Below are positions 18,445 to 27,940 of a stretch of 64,000 nt of DNA, one piece after another. Source of the DNA: an uncultured Bacteroides sp. (GTDB taxonomy: Bacteria > Bacteroidota > Bacteroidia > Bacteroidales > Bacteroidaceae); NCBI GenBank assembly GCA_900552075.1, contig URYL01000008.1:62001-126000 (forward strand), written 5' to 3'. Every line of letters starts with the position of its first letter. Position 1 is the first letter of the stretch. Made by a program: the position numbers and the translations under genes. Under the pieces are notes generated by a model, which saw only the letters and a program-made list of their open reading frames with translations, ran no database searches and was not told where the DNA came from.

Positions 18445-19745
18445 ATAAAAGACTAATTGCAAGTATCGGAGTTCTTTCTTTTTTTATGTACATCACGGCC
18501 CAAGAGCGGGTGCTTTCCATCGACGAACTGTTTCAGCTGGCAGACCAGAACAGCAAGAGCATTCAGCTGCATGCACTGGCCATCGACGAAAGTGCACAAG
18601 CTGTAAAAGTGGCCAAGGATGCCAAGCTGCCGTCTATCAATGCCCAATTGGAACTCAATTACATTGGGGATGGTTGCATGACCGACCGAAATTTCAGTAA
18701 CGGAGTACATGCCGACATGCCACACTTTGGAAATACCTTTGTACTCAAGGCCTCACAGGTCATCTATGCAGGTGGAGGTATCAACGCAAACATACAAAAA
18801 GCGAAACTACAATACCAACTGTCCCAACAGACTTACAACAACAATCAGCAAGATTTACGATTCATGTTGCTGGGCTACTACCTGGACTTGTTTCAGCTAC
18901 GGAACCAACAGACCGTATATGAAAAGAACATCGAGCAGACGCGTCTGCTGGTAAAGGATATGCGGGCTGCCTACCAGCAAGGAACCGCACTGAAAAGTGA
19001 CATCACCCGTTACGAACTACAGCTTCAGAATCTTCAGCTGGGACTGACTTCTACGGTGAACAAGCTCAACGTACTAAACCACAAACTGACGACGACCATC
19101 GGACTGGAGCCTTCGGTACACATTGTTCCGGATTCCACCGCTCTGTTCCAAATCAATGTGGACAAGCGACAGGAAATTTCCTGGATGGAAGACTCACAAG
19201 AATCTCCCACCCTTCAGCAGGCACAGACTGCCATCAAGCTGAGCCACAACCAGCAGGACCTGGTTCGTTCAGAACGCAGACCGCACATCAGCCTGACAGC
19301 CACGAACGACTTCACCGGCCCGATTCTGGTAGAGGTACCGCCATTGAACAGCAATTTCACCTACTGGTTTGCCGGAGTCGGTATTTCATACAACCTGGAT
19401 GCCTTGTTCAAAAGCAAGAAAAAACTGCGGCAGGCACGGATTGCCACTTCGAAAGCGGAAAAGAACTACGAGCTGGCCAAGGAAGAAATCGAGAACAACG
19501 TGCATGAAGCCTACGTGAACCTGAACGAAGCCTACGTCCGGCTCCAGACCCAACAGAAGAGCGTACAGCTAGCCCACGAAAACTTCCGGATTGTCCGCCA
19601 ACGCTACCTGAACGGACTGTCACTGATTACCGACATGCTGGATGCCAGCAACATGCAGCTGGACATGGAACTCCAGCTGGCCAACTATCAGATTGGCATA
19701 TTGTATCAGTACTACCTGTTGAAAAAGATTACAGGAACCCTTTAA
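18441..19745 (+). CDS. TolC-family outer-membrane efflux channel
   Basis: A 434-residue outer-membrane factor with a signal peptide ending ITAQ and the long alpha-helical repeats of TolC (two similar halves, for example AVKVAKDAKLPSINAQLELN and VRSERRPHISLTATNDF). It is the exit duct of the tripartite pump formed with the next two genes. It starts within the stop of the hydrolase and ends 33 bases before the adaptor. Confidence 0.9.
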   Translation: MNKRLIASIGVLSFFMYITAQERVLSIDELFQLADQNSKSIQLHALAIDESAQAVKVAKDAKLPSINAQLELNYIGDGCMTDRNFSNGVHADMPHFGNTFVLKASQVIYAGGGINANIQKAKLQYQLSQQTYNNNQQDLRFMLLGYYLDLFQLRNQQTVYEKNIEQTRLLVKDMRAAYQQGTALKSDITRYELQLQNLQLGLTSTVNKLNVLNHKLTTTIGLEPSVHIVPDSTALFQINVDKRQEISWMEDSQESPTLQQAQTAIKLSHNQQDLVRSERRPHISLTATNDFTGPILVEVPPLNSNFTYWFAGVGISYNLDALFKSKKKLRQARIATSKAEKNYELAKEEIENNVHEAYVNLNEAYVRLQTQQKSVQLAHENFRIVRQRYLNGLSLITDMLDASNMQLDMELQLANYQIGILYQYYLLKKITGTL

Positions 19746-19778
19746 CTTCATTTATATTTACACAAAAAGAATCGAGAC

Positions 19779-20813
19779 ATGATACGAAACAAAAAAAGAG
19801 CGATTTCCAACTTCTTTATACTTCTGGTCCTCGCAGCCGGCATCAGCTGGGTATGCGGAAAGTTCATCCACTTGGGTAACGTGGAATACACTGACAATGC
19901 ACAGGTGAAACAGCATCTGACCCCTGTCAGCACACGGGTACAGGGATTCATCAAGAAAATTTGTTTTGAGGAATACCAGACCGTGAAGAAAGGAGACACG
20001 CTGGCCATCATCGAAGACACGGAATACCGGTTGAAAGTGGCCCAAGCCGAGGCCGACTACCGCAATGCCCTGGCTGGAAAGAGTGCCATGTACACCACCA
20101 TCAATACCACACAGAACAACATCCTTGTCACGGATGCAGCCATTGATGAACAACGGGTCCGCCTGAAAAATGCACAAACCGATTACAAACGTTATCAGGA
20201 ACTGCTGAAAGAAGAGGCAGTCACTCCCCAACAGTTCGACCGGGTAAAGACGGACTACGAAGCCACCCAGGCCCGCTACGAGCAGCTGATGCGACAGAAA
20301 CAGTCTACCTTGCTCCAGAAACAGGAACAAACCCAGCGACTGGAACAGAACGAATCGGCCATCAAACTGGCGGAAGCGGCTCTTAACCTGGCCAAGCTGA
20401 ACCTTTCTTATACCGTCATTCTGGCCACGACCGACGGAGTAACCGGACGAAAAGATATCCACGAAGGGGAACTGGTACAACCGGGACAGGCATTGGTGAC
20501 GCTGGTGGACGGTACGGAAAAATGGGTCATCGCCAACTACAAGGAAACCCAAACGACCGACATGCGGAGAAACCAGCTGGTAGAAGTGAAAGTGGATGCC
20601 ATTCCGGGCGTAAAATTTGAAGGACGTATCGCTTCCATCTCGGATGCCACCGGAGCCTCTTATTCGCTCATTCCGCAAAACAACTCGGCCGGTAACTTTG
20701 TGAAAGTAGAACAGCGCATTCCTGTCCGTATTGAATTTACCCAAAACAACCGCCCGGAAGACCTGCAGCGTCTGAGAGCCGGAATGAATGTAGAATGTTA
20801 CGTAAAACAATAA
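19779..20813 (+). CDS. HlyD/EmrA-family membrane-fusion adaptor
   Basis: A 344-residue adaptor with one N-terminal membrane helix (residues about 10-30), a biotinyl-lipoyl half motif VQGFIKKICFEEYQTVKKGD, a long coiled coil (about 80-200, rich in Q, E, K, A) and a beta barrel ending ECYVKQ. The form with one anchor and no lipobox is that of EmrA, which joins an MFS pump to TolC. It sits between the TolC and MFS genes. Confidence 0.9.
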   Translation: MIRNKKRAISNFFILLVLAAGISWVCGKFIHLGNVEYTDNAQVKQHLTPVSTRVQGFIKKICFEEYQTVKKGDTLAIIEDTEYRLKVAQAEADYRNALAGKSAMYTTINTTQNNILVTDAAIDEQRVRLKNAQTDYKRYQELLKEEAVTPQQFDRVKTDYEATQARYEQLMRQKQSTLLQKQEQTQRLEQNESAIKLAEAALNLAKLNLSYTVILATTDGVTGRKDIHEGELVQPGQALVTLVDGTEKWVIANYKETQTTDMRRNQLVEVKVDAIPGVKFEGRIASISDATGASYSLIPQNNSAGNFVKVEQRIPVRIEFTQNNRPEDLQRLRAGMNVECYVKQ

Positions 20814-20830
20814 ACTGAATAAGTAGAGAA

Positions 20831-22426
20831 ATGGCTGAACAACGTCCCCGTATCCTATACTTTAAAGATTTTCTTCCTACCTCTGTCTGCATCGCCATAT
20901 CCATGTTCTTTGCCATGGTGTTTCAGTTCAACGGAGGTGTATTCTTGCCGGCAGCAACCCAGATGTCGAGTGCCTTGGGCTGCATCCAAGAAGATGTGAA
21001 CATGGCCGGATATGCGTCATTTATCGGTATGACCATCATCTTCCCGATTCTGTTCCGTCTGAAAGCTCGGTTTACTACCCGTTCCATTTTCATGACGGTA
21101 TGTCCAGTACTGATTGCCTGCAACCTGATTACTATGCACACGGAAAATATTTTTCTCATGATTTGTGTATGCTTCGTGTCGGGATTCTTCCGCATGTGGG
21201 GTACGTTTGAATGTTTCTCCAACATCCGTTTGAGCATCACACCTTCGGGTAACTTCTCCGTGTTCTATCCTGTCATCTACATCATCGTACTCGAAAGCAT
21301 CCAGTTGTCTGGACTGGTAACGATGCACCTCAATGACTGGGCCAACTGGCAATATATGCACTGGTTCGTCATCGGTATGCTGATGATTGTATGGGTCTGC
21401 GTGATGTGCCTTACCCGTTCTGTCCGCTTGATGAAAAAAATGCCCTTATATGGCATCGACTGGAAAGGACTTGCCTTGTGGACTACCATGCTGTTTGCCA
21501 TTGTTTTCATCTGCATCTATGGAGACTATTATGACTGGCTGGACAGCGTGCAAATCCGTGCCAGCATCGTCATTGCCGTGGTGGCCTTGCTACTCAACAT
21601 CAATCGGATGAACTCCATCCGCCATCCTTACATCGACCCACAGGTATTCAAGTACAAGAAATTCCCTGTCATATTGTTTCTGTTCCTGATGCTCTGCCTG
21701 TTTCTCACCACGTCTTCCGTCCTCCAAAATGCCTTCATGCTCTCCATTTTGAAATACGATTCCCTCAACGCCATATCCTTAAACTGGTGTGTGTTTGTAG
21801 GTATTCTGGCTGGAGCTGGAATTGTCTTTCTACGTCAGGCAGTCTGGAAGAAAGGGTATAAGCTGCTGATTTCAATCGGATTTACACTGATTGTCGTGTA
21901 CCAGTATTATATGTATTTTCTCATTTATCCAGACCTGAATATTGAAAGTCTGTATCTACCTAACTTCCTAAAAGGAATCGGACATGGAATTTTGTACATT
22001 GCATTAACCATCTATGTGGCCAAAAATATTCCCTTCAAGCACTTCTTCCAATCATTGTGCGTACTCAGCTTCATCCGTACCAGTATTGCTACCCCGCTAG
22101 GAAGCGCCATTCTGAACCGTTGGATGAAACACCTCCAGCTGGACAACTGGGCCTTGCTGAGTCGAAACATGGACGACCTGACCGAATGGATGCCCAATAA
22201 TGCTTCCCTCATGCAACTTTACAACGAGGTGAACACTCAAACCATGCTGACCAGTTTAAAAGAGCTCTTCGGATGGGTCTGCATCGTTGGAACTGTTTTT
22301 CTAGCAATTGTCATCACCTACCGGATATGGCGCGACCGCCATCTGGCAGCTCTGAAAATGCTGCACAGCCTGCCCGTCAAAAAGAGATACAGACTGTCCA
22401 GCATCCATCATCCTTTTAAACATTAA
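20831..22426 (+). CDS. MFS drug-efflux transporter, DHA2/EmrB-like
   Basis: A 531-residue membrane protein with about 14 hydrophobic segments, the number typical of the DHA2 (EmrB) branch. It provides the energy-driven step of the tripartite pump. The family's N-terminal pattern is recognisable (FMAMVFQFNGGVFLPAATQM-like, here MFFAMVFQFNGGVFLPAATQ) but several MFS loop motifs are weak, so the substrate cannot be guessed. Its stop codon overlaps the stop of the convergent barrel gene by three bases. Confidence 0.82.
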   Translation: MAEQRPRILYFKDFLPTSVCIAISMFFAMVFQFNGGVFLPAATQMSSALGCIQEDVNMAGYASFIGMTIIFPILFRLKARFTTRSIFMTVCPVLIACNLITMHTENIFLMICVCFVSGFFRMWGTFECFSNIRLSITPSGNFSVFYPVIYIIVLESIQLSGLVTMHLNDWANWQYMHWFVIGMLMIVWVCVMCLTRSVRLMKKMPLYGIDWKGLALWTTMLFAIVFICIYGDYYDWLDSVQIRASIVIAVVALLLNINRMNSIRHPYIDPQVFKYKKFPVILFLFLMLCLFLTTSSVLQNAFMLSILKYDSLNAISLNWCVFVGILAGAGIVFLRQAVWKKGYKLLISIGFTLIVVYQYYMYFLIYPDLNIESLYLPNFLKGIGHGILYIALTIYVAKNIPFKHFFQSLCVLSFIRTSIATPLGSAILNRWMKHLQLDNWALLSRNMDDLTEWMPNNASLMQLYNEVNTQTMLTSLKELFGWVCIVGTVFLAIVITYRIWRDRHLAALKMLHSLPVKKRYRLSSIHHPFKH

Positions 22427-23061
22427 AACTTATAAGCAACAGTAAAGAAGAAAGCAAGGTTTCGGGTCTTAGAATAACTGGCCAGCTTGCAAAGACCAAA
22501 TTCTCCGTCAAGACCTACCGTCCAGCGCGGGAAATCCAATGCCACCCCTGCCATCAGTCCGGCATCGAAACGGCGCAGCCCTGGAATGACTTCTTCTTCG
22601 ATTTTTGAATCACCAAATGTATTATAAGATACAGTCAAATCGTCGATATCCATATCCCGTTTGCCGTTCACCCCATAGGCCAGATATGGTCCTGCGGTGA
22701 ATACCATGTCAAAGTTAGATGCAGTTCCCACATGAAAGGCTGCCAGCAAAGGCATTTCAAAATAATTCTGATTTACATGCATGTTCACCTTGTTCTGAGT
22801 GTTAGTTCCCACAAAGTCTGCATCCATACTGGCTCCTTTGGATACCCAGTTTAATCCAGTCTGGAAAGATACCAGTCCACTCAAAGGCACATCAATGCCC
22901 ACACCTACTTTCTGATTAAACAATGGAGAGGAATCTCCTGCATCCTTTCCCATCCAGGTACTCATACCCAGTCCTAATTTCATACTCCAAGTTACCTTCG
23001 TCTGTGCGGCCATTGTCAACACGGTGAACAAACAGGCCACTATACATGCAATTCTTTTCAT
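22423..23061 (-). CDS. Outer-membrane beta-barrel protein (porin/OmpX-like)
   Basis: A 212-residue exported protein: signal peptide 1-19 (ending MAAQ), then alternating aromatic/hydrophobic strands, for example GLVSFQTGLNWVSKG, FEMPLLAAFHVG and the terminal strand FFFTVAYKF with a C-terminal phenylalanine. This is the PorT/OMP_b-brl_2 type of small barrel, of unknown cargo. It has its own good promoter (23085-23115). Confidence 0.8.
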   Translation of the reverse strand: MKRIACIVACLFTVLTMAAQTKVTWSMKLGLGMSTWMGKDAGDSSPLFNQKVGVGIDVPLSGLVSFQTGLNWVSKGASMDADFVGTNTQNKVNMHVNQNYFEMPLLAAFHVGTASNFDMVFTAGPYLAYGVNGKRDMDIDDLTVSYNTFGDSKIEEEVIPGLRRFDAGLMAGVALDFPRWTVGLDGEFGLCKLASYSKTRNLAFFFTVAYKF

Positions 23062-23084
23062 AAGCTAAAAATAGATGAATTACA

Positions 23085-23115
23085 CAAATTTAAGAAGATA
23101 ACACGGAGAAACAAA
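23085..23115 (-). promoter_or_regulatory. Bacteroides-type promoter for the 212-residue barrel gene
   Basis: On the minus strand TTTG (23112-23115) is followed 19 bases later by TAAATTTG (23085-23092), an excellent match to the -33/-7 consensus, 24 bases before the ATG. Confidence 0.7.
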
Positions 23116-23116
23116 T

Positions 23117-23160
23117 AAAAAGGGAGCAAAAAAGAGATTTCCACCTCTTTTTGCTCCCTT
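23117..23160 (-). terminator. Terminator after the 177-residue barrel gene
   Basis: The arms AAGGGAGCAAAAA and its near-complement enclose a short loop; on the minus strand the stem ends GCTCCC followed by a T-run. It separates the two minus-strand barrel genes, and its last bases adjoin the promoter of the second. Confidence 0.75.
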
Positions 23161-23185
23161 CTCACAAGGTTTTAAATGTTATCTC

Positions 23186-23719
23186 TTAGAATTCATAATC
23201 GATACCAATGGAAATGTTTTCCATATCCAAACCGACACCAAATCCGTTTCCTTCCATATCACGATAATAATCGTCGCGATAACCGGCAAAGCCAACCTTT
23301 GTAATAAAGCTGAAATGGTCGTTCAATTTCAAGGCCAGACCCGGCTTTACGCCAATTTCAAAACCATTGACAGCATCCTCATGTTTTGCCTTATAGGTAG
23401 AAAAGCCGAATCCCATATCCAGGAACAAACGTACGATTTTATTCTCATAGAACGAGTAACGTGCATACGGAGCAAAAGCAAAGGCATTGGTATTTATGTC
23501 ATACTCTCCGTCATACCCTTTATGCGCATAGGCCAGTTCTACACCTACAGCCCATTGCTTACTCAGGTTATAACCTACATCCGGCGTAATGGAGAACGAA
23601 GTTTTATCCACATCATTGTTTCTCCACAAGCTGATGCCGCCCCCCAGATACACACCTTCCTGTGCACTGGCTGAGATTGCCGCCATGACAATCACCACAA
23701 GTAAAAATAATTTTTTCAT
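23186..23719 (-). CDS. Outer-membrane beta-barrel protein (OmpA/OmpX-like)
   Basis: A 177-residue exported small barrel: signal peptide MKKLFLLVVIVMAAISASA, then strands such as GVYLGGGISLW, FAPYARYSFYE, LFLDMGFGFSTY and the terminal SIGIDYEF. The frame is open for 13 further codons upstream, with another ATG at 23725; I choose 23719 because it gives a clean signal peptide. The function of these small barrels is unknown. It is not closely similar to the neighbouring 212-residue barrel. Confidence 0.78.
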   Translation of the reverse strand: MKKLFLLVVIVMAAISASAQEGVYLGGGISLWRNNDVDKTSFSITPDVGYNLSKQWAVGVELAYAHKGYDGEYDINTNAFAFAPYARYSFYENKIVRLFLDMGFGFSTYKAKHEDAVNGFEIGVKPGLALKLNDHFSFITKVGFAGYRDDYYRDMEGNGFGVGLDMENISIGIDYEF

Positions 23720-23790
23720 AATCATCTTTTTTTTAATTCTACAATTTATTTGATACACTCATCTCTCTTCCTATTCCATATTCAAACCCT

Positions 23791-23985
23791 TCAGCCTTGT
23801 TTATGCCGGTTGGCTCTCCGGCGACGGTATTCAGCCTTCATTTTGGCAGAACCCGAACCATGAAGTCCCGTGATGTACGTTTTCTTCTTGGCCTTCGTCT
23901 TTACTTTCTCTTCCTTTTTCTTTCCATCCGAAGATTTACCTCCTTTAAAGACAATCCCTTCTGTCAATATCTTTTCAATATCCAT
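23791..23985 (-). CDS. Small basic protein of unknown function
   Basis: A 64-residue, lysine- and arginine-rich protein with a short acidic-hydrophobic N-terminus (MDIEKILTEGIVFKGG) and a strongly basic C-terminus (KMKAEYRRRRANRHKQG). It begins 7 bases after the stop of the M23 peptidase gene, so it is the last gene of the hpt operon. The charge suggests nucleic-acid or ribosome contact, but I recognise no family; I believe it is real because of its position and typical codon use. Confidence 0.5.
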   Translation of the reverse strand: MDIEKILTEGIVFKGGKSSDGKKKEEKVKTKAKKKTYITGLHGSGSAKMKAEYRRRRANRHKQG

Positions 23986-23992
23986 AATCTGC

Positions 23993-24610
23993 TTATTTTT
24001 TAGGTTGTAATTTTACATGCTTACCCGACTTAGTACAAATCAAGGTACGTTTCAGAGGCTGACGCGTCTGCATATTAAACAAAAGTCCGGGACTGAAATG
24101 CTGTCCGTTCACCCGCAGCTCAAAATGCAGATGTTCGGTAGTGGCACGCCCCGACCTACCGGTCAATGCTATGACCTGTCCTGCCTTTACGGTATCTCCC
24201 GACGCTACCAAATTCTTGGAATTATGACTGTACAAAGTCTCCAGCCCGTTGGCATGACGCACCACAATGACTTTTCCATATCCGCCGTAATGCTTCGCCA
24301 TCCGTACCACCCCGTCGAATACGCACACAATGGAATCATTGGCTTTCGTTTTGATGTCCGCACCCGAATGTCCACCCCGACTTCCGTAGGCCGAGATTAC
24401 TTTCCCATTACGGAGCGGGAAGCAGAACTGCGAATCGGCCAGACATTCCAGATGAATTTCAAAACGGTTTCCCTTAGCAAACAGTCCCGGAGTCTGCACC
24501 CTGACATGATTGCGTTCCATAGACGTGAATCCGGTAGGTACTGGCTCACTGGCCCAAATACTTCCTGCCCAGAAGCACCAAGCAATCATCAACCATACCA
24601 ACTGCTTCAT
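23993..24610 (-). CDS. M23-family (LytM) peptidoglycan endopeptidase
   Basis: A 205-residue exported protein with signal peptide (to about residue 20, SIWAS) and a C-terminal LytM domain. Zinc ligands are seen in GGHSGADIKT (H and D) and in the motif HLHFELR. It would cut peptide cross-links in the cell wall. I start it at the ATG at 24608-24610, one base after the preceding stop; the frame extends upstream without support. It lies within the hpt-adk-obg operon. Confidence 0.88.
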   Translation of the reverse strand: MKQLVWLMIAWCFWAGSIWASEPVPTGFTSMERNHVRVQTPGLFAKGNRFEIHLECLADSQFCFPLRNGKVISAYGSRGGHSGADIKTKANDSIVCVFDGVVRMAKHYGGYGKVIVVRHANGLETLYSHNSKNLVASGDTVKAGQVIALTGRSGRATTEHLHFELRVNGQHFSPGLLFNMQTRQPLKRTLICTKSGKHVKLQPKK

Positions 24611-24611
24611 C

Positions 24612-25280
24612 TTACTTAAAATAACAAAGTTCCACATCCTGTGCATCCGCAAATTCTTTCAGCAGGTTCACCATGTAGTTCACTGCCTCTTCCAGTCCCT
24701 CACTGCCACTGTATGCATTCATTATTGCCAACAGATGCGTGGTATTCTCCGAAATCTTCGTCCGCTCATTGTCGCTGGTCGGCGTGCCGACACCTCCTAT
24801 CGCATCCCGGTACACCGGCATGCCTTCGATGTTCAATTCTCCACGGCCGATACCCTCGTAAGGCTCACCCGCCTTTCCGATTCCTAACACCAATTTGTCG
24901 CCCTGAATCTTGTCACGGTCGAAACCACCGATAGAGTGACCGCTGTAGATAGACGCCAGATTAATCAAATCGACCAACGTATCTATCTGATACAGGGAGA
25001 GTCCTCTCAACAACCTGCGGCACAAGGCTTCCGAAGAAGGCCGATAACGACTGGGATCCTTTCCACATTTTTTATAGGCCTGACGGGTAGCCTGAATAGC
25101 CGGCATCTCCTTGATGGAATCTACCGTATATTTCTGGCGATAGAGTTCCGTAAACTCATCAATTTTTTTCCACAAAGCTTCACTATACGGTGAATTTTTC
25201 ACGGTTGCAAAAACGGCTGCCCCGCGAAACTGCGGCCAAGCCTGCCGCAATTCTTCTGATACTTCAATTTTCAAATCCAT
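24612..25280 (-). CDS. B3/B4 tRNA-binding domain protein
   Basis: A 222-residue free-standing B3/B4 domain, the editing-type module found in the beta subunit of phenylalanyl-tRNA synthetase. Recognisable parts are YKKCGKDPSRYRPSSEAL, LVDLINLASIYSGHSIGGFD and RDAIGGVGTPTSDNERT. Free-standing copies are thought to act in trans on mischarged tRNA, but this has not been shown for most. It lies 18 bases after pgeF in the same operon. Confidence 0.85.
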   Translation of the reverse strand: MDLKIEVSEELRQAWPQFRGAAVFATVKNSPYSEALWKKIDEFTELYRQKYTVDSIKEMPAIQATRQAYKKCGKDPSRYRPSSEALCRRLLRGLSLYQIDTLVDLINLASIYSGHSIGGFDRDKIQGDKLVLGIGKAGEPYEGIGRGELNIEGMPVYRDAIGGVGTPTSDNERTKISENTTHLLAIMNAYSGSEGLEEAVNYMVNLLKEFADAQDVELCYFK

Positions 25281-25298
25281 TCCGCAAAACTCTCCTTC

Positions 25299-26105
25299 CT
25301 ATTTTTCCATTCGCATAATTCCCGACAAAATACGTCCGGAGTGAATTCCTAATCTGCGTGCCGAGAAAAAGTCCGTAGCATGCTGATATGTACAGATGCC
25401 TGCCAATTCCACATTGGACACCTTTACTCCTTTAGCAAGCAACTGTATACGGTTGGCCTCCCATAAATCAATGTGCCACTTCGCATATCGTCGAGCTATT
25501 CTTTCCATATCGAATCCGGCAGTTTTAAAGGCTTCGTACACTTCCTCGCCCACCTCAAATGCCTCAAGGGAAATACCGGGGCCAATGCAAGCTTGTACAT
25601 CTTCTCCCTTCGTACCGTAAAGTTCACTCATCCGGTCAAGAGTTTTCTCCACAATCCGAGCCACCGTCCCCCGCCATCCGGCATGGATAGCAGCTATTAC
25701 CTTGTGCTTCGTATCGTAACAAAGCACCGGAATGCAGTCGGCCGTAGAAATGCACAGGCAGACTCCTGGGCAATCACTCACCAAAGCATCCACCCCTTCC
25801 AAGAGTTCTTTTTGCTTTTCTGAAGTAAGTCCGACAAACGTCTCATCTATCTCTTTCACCTCCGTGCCATGCGTCTGATGAGGTATTACCAGCTTTTCCG
25901 GGCGGACCGGCATCAGCGAGCACAACAGCTTCCGGTTCTGTTCTACTTTTTCAGAATCATCCCCACAATAATGGTTACAGTTGAACGAGGCATAATTTCC
26001 TTCACTGTACCCTCCATGACGGGTAGTAGAAAAACAAAAGATGTCGGTGCACGAATTTGTCAGCCCGTACACCCACATCCTCTTATCCTCTGTCAGGTTA
26101 TTCAT
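25299..26105 (-). CDS. pgeF: Peptidoglycan editing factor PgeF (laccase-domain/purine nucleoside family)
   Basis: A 268-residue protein of the YfiH/DUF152 family. Metal-site residues are visible: H76 and H79 (PHQTHG), C124 (STADC) and H141 (AIHAGWRG). Members act as purine nucleoside phosphorylases/adenosine deaminases in human FAMIN, and in E. coli YfiH prevents misincorporation of serine into peptidoglycan. Start at 26105 because its ATG overlaps the obgE stop (TGATG), giving translational coupling; an earlier in-frame start eight codons upstream is less likely. Confidence 0.9.
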   Translation of the reverse strand: MNNLTEDKRMWVYGLTNSCTDIFCFSTTRHGGYSEGNYASFNCNHYCGDDSEKVEQNRKLLCSLMPVRPEKLVIPHQTHGTEVKEIDETFVGLTSEKQKELLEGVDALVSDCPGVCLCISTADCIPVLCYDTKHKVIAAIHAGWRGTVARIVEKTLDRMSELYGTKGEDVQACIGPGISLEAFEVGEEVYEAFKTAGFDMERIARRYAKWHIDLWEANRIQLLAKGVKVSNVELAGICTYQHATDFFSARRLGIHSGRILSGIMRMEK

Positions 26106-27289
26106 CACTTCTGTGTTTCGTCGTCCCAATCTTCTTCTTCGTACTCGTAATCAAAGTCATCTTCGTCTGTATCCTCCTCGTATTCATACTCGAAGTCCTC
26201 GTCCTCACCCATATCTTCCAGCTCTTTCTGGAGTTTCTTCAGGTCTTTCGGACGATGTACGATGGCTTCCCGGCGTACGGCTTCCAACTGGTTACTGTCT
26301 TTATTCAATTCGGTCCACAGCAGGTCTTTCAACTGTTGGATACCCATTCCAGACACGGAAGAAATAAAGACATGCGGTATATCTTCAGGCAATGTAGGCT
26401 CCAGCATCTGCATCAGCTCCTCGTCCAGCATATCACACTTCGTAATAGCCAGTACCCGCTGCTTGTCCAGCATCTCCGGATTGAAGGTAGCCAGCTCATG
26501 GAGCAGAATCTCATACTCCTTCCGGATGTCGTCCGTATCGCCCGGCACCATGAACAGCAGCAAAGAGTTACGCTCAATATGACGCAAGAAACGCAATCCA
26601 AGTCCCTTTCCTTCACTGGCCCCTTCAATGATACCCGGAATGTCCGCCATTACGAACGACTTGCCATCGCGATAGGACACGATGCCCAGATTCGGTTCCA
26701 GCGTAGTAAAAGGATAGTTGGCTATCTTCGGGCGTGCCGCAGAAACGGCGGCCAGCAAAGTCGATTTCCCCGCATTCGGGAAACCTACCAGACCCACATC
26801 TGCCAATAATTTCAATTCCAAAATCACCGTCATCTCCTGCATGGGTTCCCCCGGTTGCGCAAAACGAGGTGCCTGACGGGTCGCTGTACGGAAATGCCAG
26901 TTTCCCAGTCCGCCACGTCCGCCTTTCAGCAAGATGACTTCTTGTCCGTGCTCCGTTACGTCGCACACATATTCGCCGGTTTCGGCATTATAAACTACGG
27001 TTCCGCATGGAACCTCGATGACCTTGTCTGCCCCGTCTTTACCGAAGCTCTTGTTCTTCGAACCGTTTCCACCATGTTCTGCAAACACGTGACGGTCATA
27101 CTTCAGGTGCAGCAACGTCCAATAATTGCGGTTTCCCCGCAAAATCACATGACCTCCTCTACCACCGTCGCCACCGTCTGGACCTCCGTTGGGCATATAC
27201 TTCTCACGGCGCATGTGCACCGAACCGCGGCCTCCTTTTCCGGAGCGGCAATAGATTTTTACGTAATCAACAAAATTCGATTCAGCCAT
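26105..27289 (-). CDS. obgE: Obg/CgtA GTPase, ribosome assembly and stress control
   Basis: A 394-residue GTPase. The glycine-rich OBG domain occupies residues 1-158 (GGPDGGDGGRGGHVIL). The G domain starts at GFPNAGKST (169-177), then DIPGIIEGA and TKCDML. The last 60 residues are a strongly acidic tail rich in E, D and Y, longer than the tail in many bacteria but common in this order. It binds the 50S subunit and links ribosome assembly with growth and (p)ppGpp. It sits between adk and pgeF. Confidence 0.96.
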   Translation of the reverse strand: MAESNFVDYVKIYCRSGKGGRGSVHMRREKYMPNGGPDGGDGGRGGHVILRGNRNYWTLLHLKYDRHVFAEHGGNGSKNKSFGKDGADKVIEVPCGTVVYNAETGEYVCDVTEHGQEVILLKGGRGGLGNWHFRTATRQAPRFAQPGEPMQEMTVILELKLLADVGLVGFPNAGKSTLLAAVSAARPKIANYPFTTLEPNLGIVSYRDGKSFVMADIPGIIEGASEGKGLGLRFLRHIERNSLLLFMVPGDTDDIRKEYEILLHELATFNPEMLDKQRVLAITKCDMLDEELMQMLEPTLPEDIPHVFISSVSGMGIQQLKDLLWTELNKDSNQLEAVRREAIVHRPKDLKKLQKELEDMGEDEDFEYEYEEDTDEDDFDYEYEEEDWDDETQK

Positions 27290-27344
27290 AATTTAAAGTT
27301 TAAGAACTGGCAGACTGTCCCCAGCCCGCCAGTTTTTCCATTAT

Positions 27345-27914
27345 TTAAAGTTTATCGATAGCTGCACAAATGTCAGCGAAGATGCCATCCATGGTACCCA
27401 GGCCTTGGATGTGGCAATATTTACCGTCGTTCTTATACCAGTCGATCAACGGAGCTGTCTGAGAATGATATACCACCAGACGTTTCTTGATAGTTTCTTC
27501 GTTGTCGTCGGCACGGCCTGATTCCTGTCCACGTTTGATCAGACGAGTCATCAGTTCATCTTCCGGAACTTCCAGGTCAAGCATGATAGACACTTCCTGT
27601 CCACGTTCCTGCAACATTTTCTTCAATGCTTCTGCCTGAGCGATGGTACGAGGAAATCCGTCGAAAATCACCCCTTTGCTATCTTTGAAGCTGTCGAACA
27701 CGCTAGCCAGAATGTCAATCATCAATGCGTCAGGAATCAGCTGACCATTGTCGATATAACCTTTGGCTGTCTTACCCAGCTCTGTACCGTTCTTGATTTC
27801 CGCACGCAATACATCTCCCGTAGAAATATGGTTCAAACCATACTTTTCCACAATACGAGCACTCTGAGTTCCCTTACCTGAACCCGGAGCACCAAAAATT
27901 ACAATATTCAACAT
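27345..27914 (-). CDS. adk: Adenylate kinase
   Basis: A 189-residue short-form adenylate kinase that balances AMP, ADP and ATP. P-loop GAPGSGKGT at residues 8-16, the AMP-binding GFPRTIAQAEAL segment near 80 and the lid arginine stretch with RADDNEETIKKRL near 128. The short lid lacks the zinc cysteines of the long form. It is cotranscribed with hpt, 26 bases upstream. The 55-base gap to obgE contains a weak inverted repeat (AACTGGC/GCCAGTT). Confidence 0.96.
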   Translation of the reverse strand: MLNIVIFGAPGSGKGTQSARIVEKYGLNHISTGDVLRAEIKNGTELGKTAKGYIDNGQLIPDALMIDILASVFDSFKDSKGVIFDGFPRTIAQAEALKKMLQERGQEVSIMLDLEVPEDELMTRLIKRGQESGRADDNEETIKKRLVVYHSQTAPLIDWYKNDGKYCHIQGLGTMDGIFADICAAIDKL

Positions 27915-27940
27915 GTTGTTTAGATATGATTATAAAAAAA

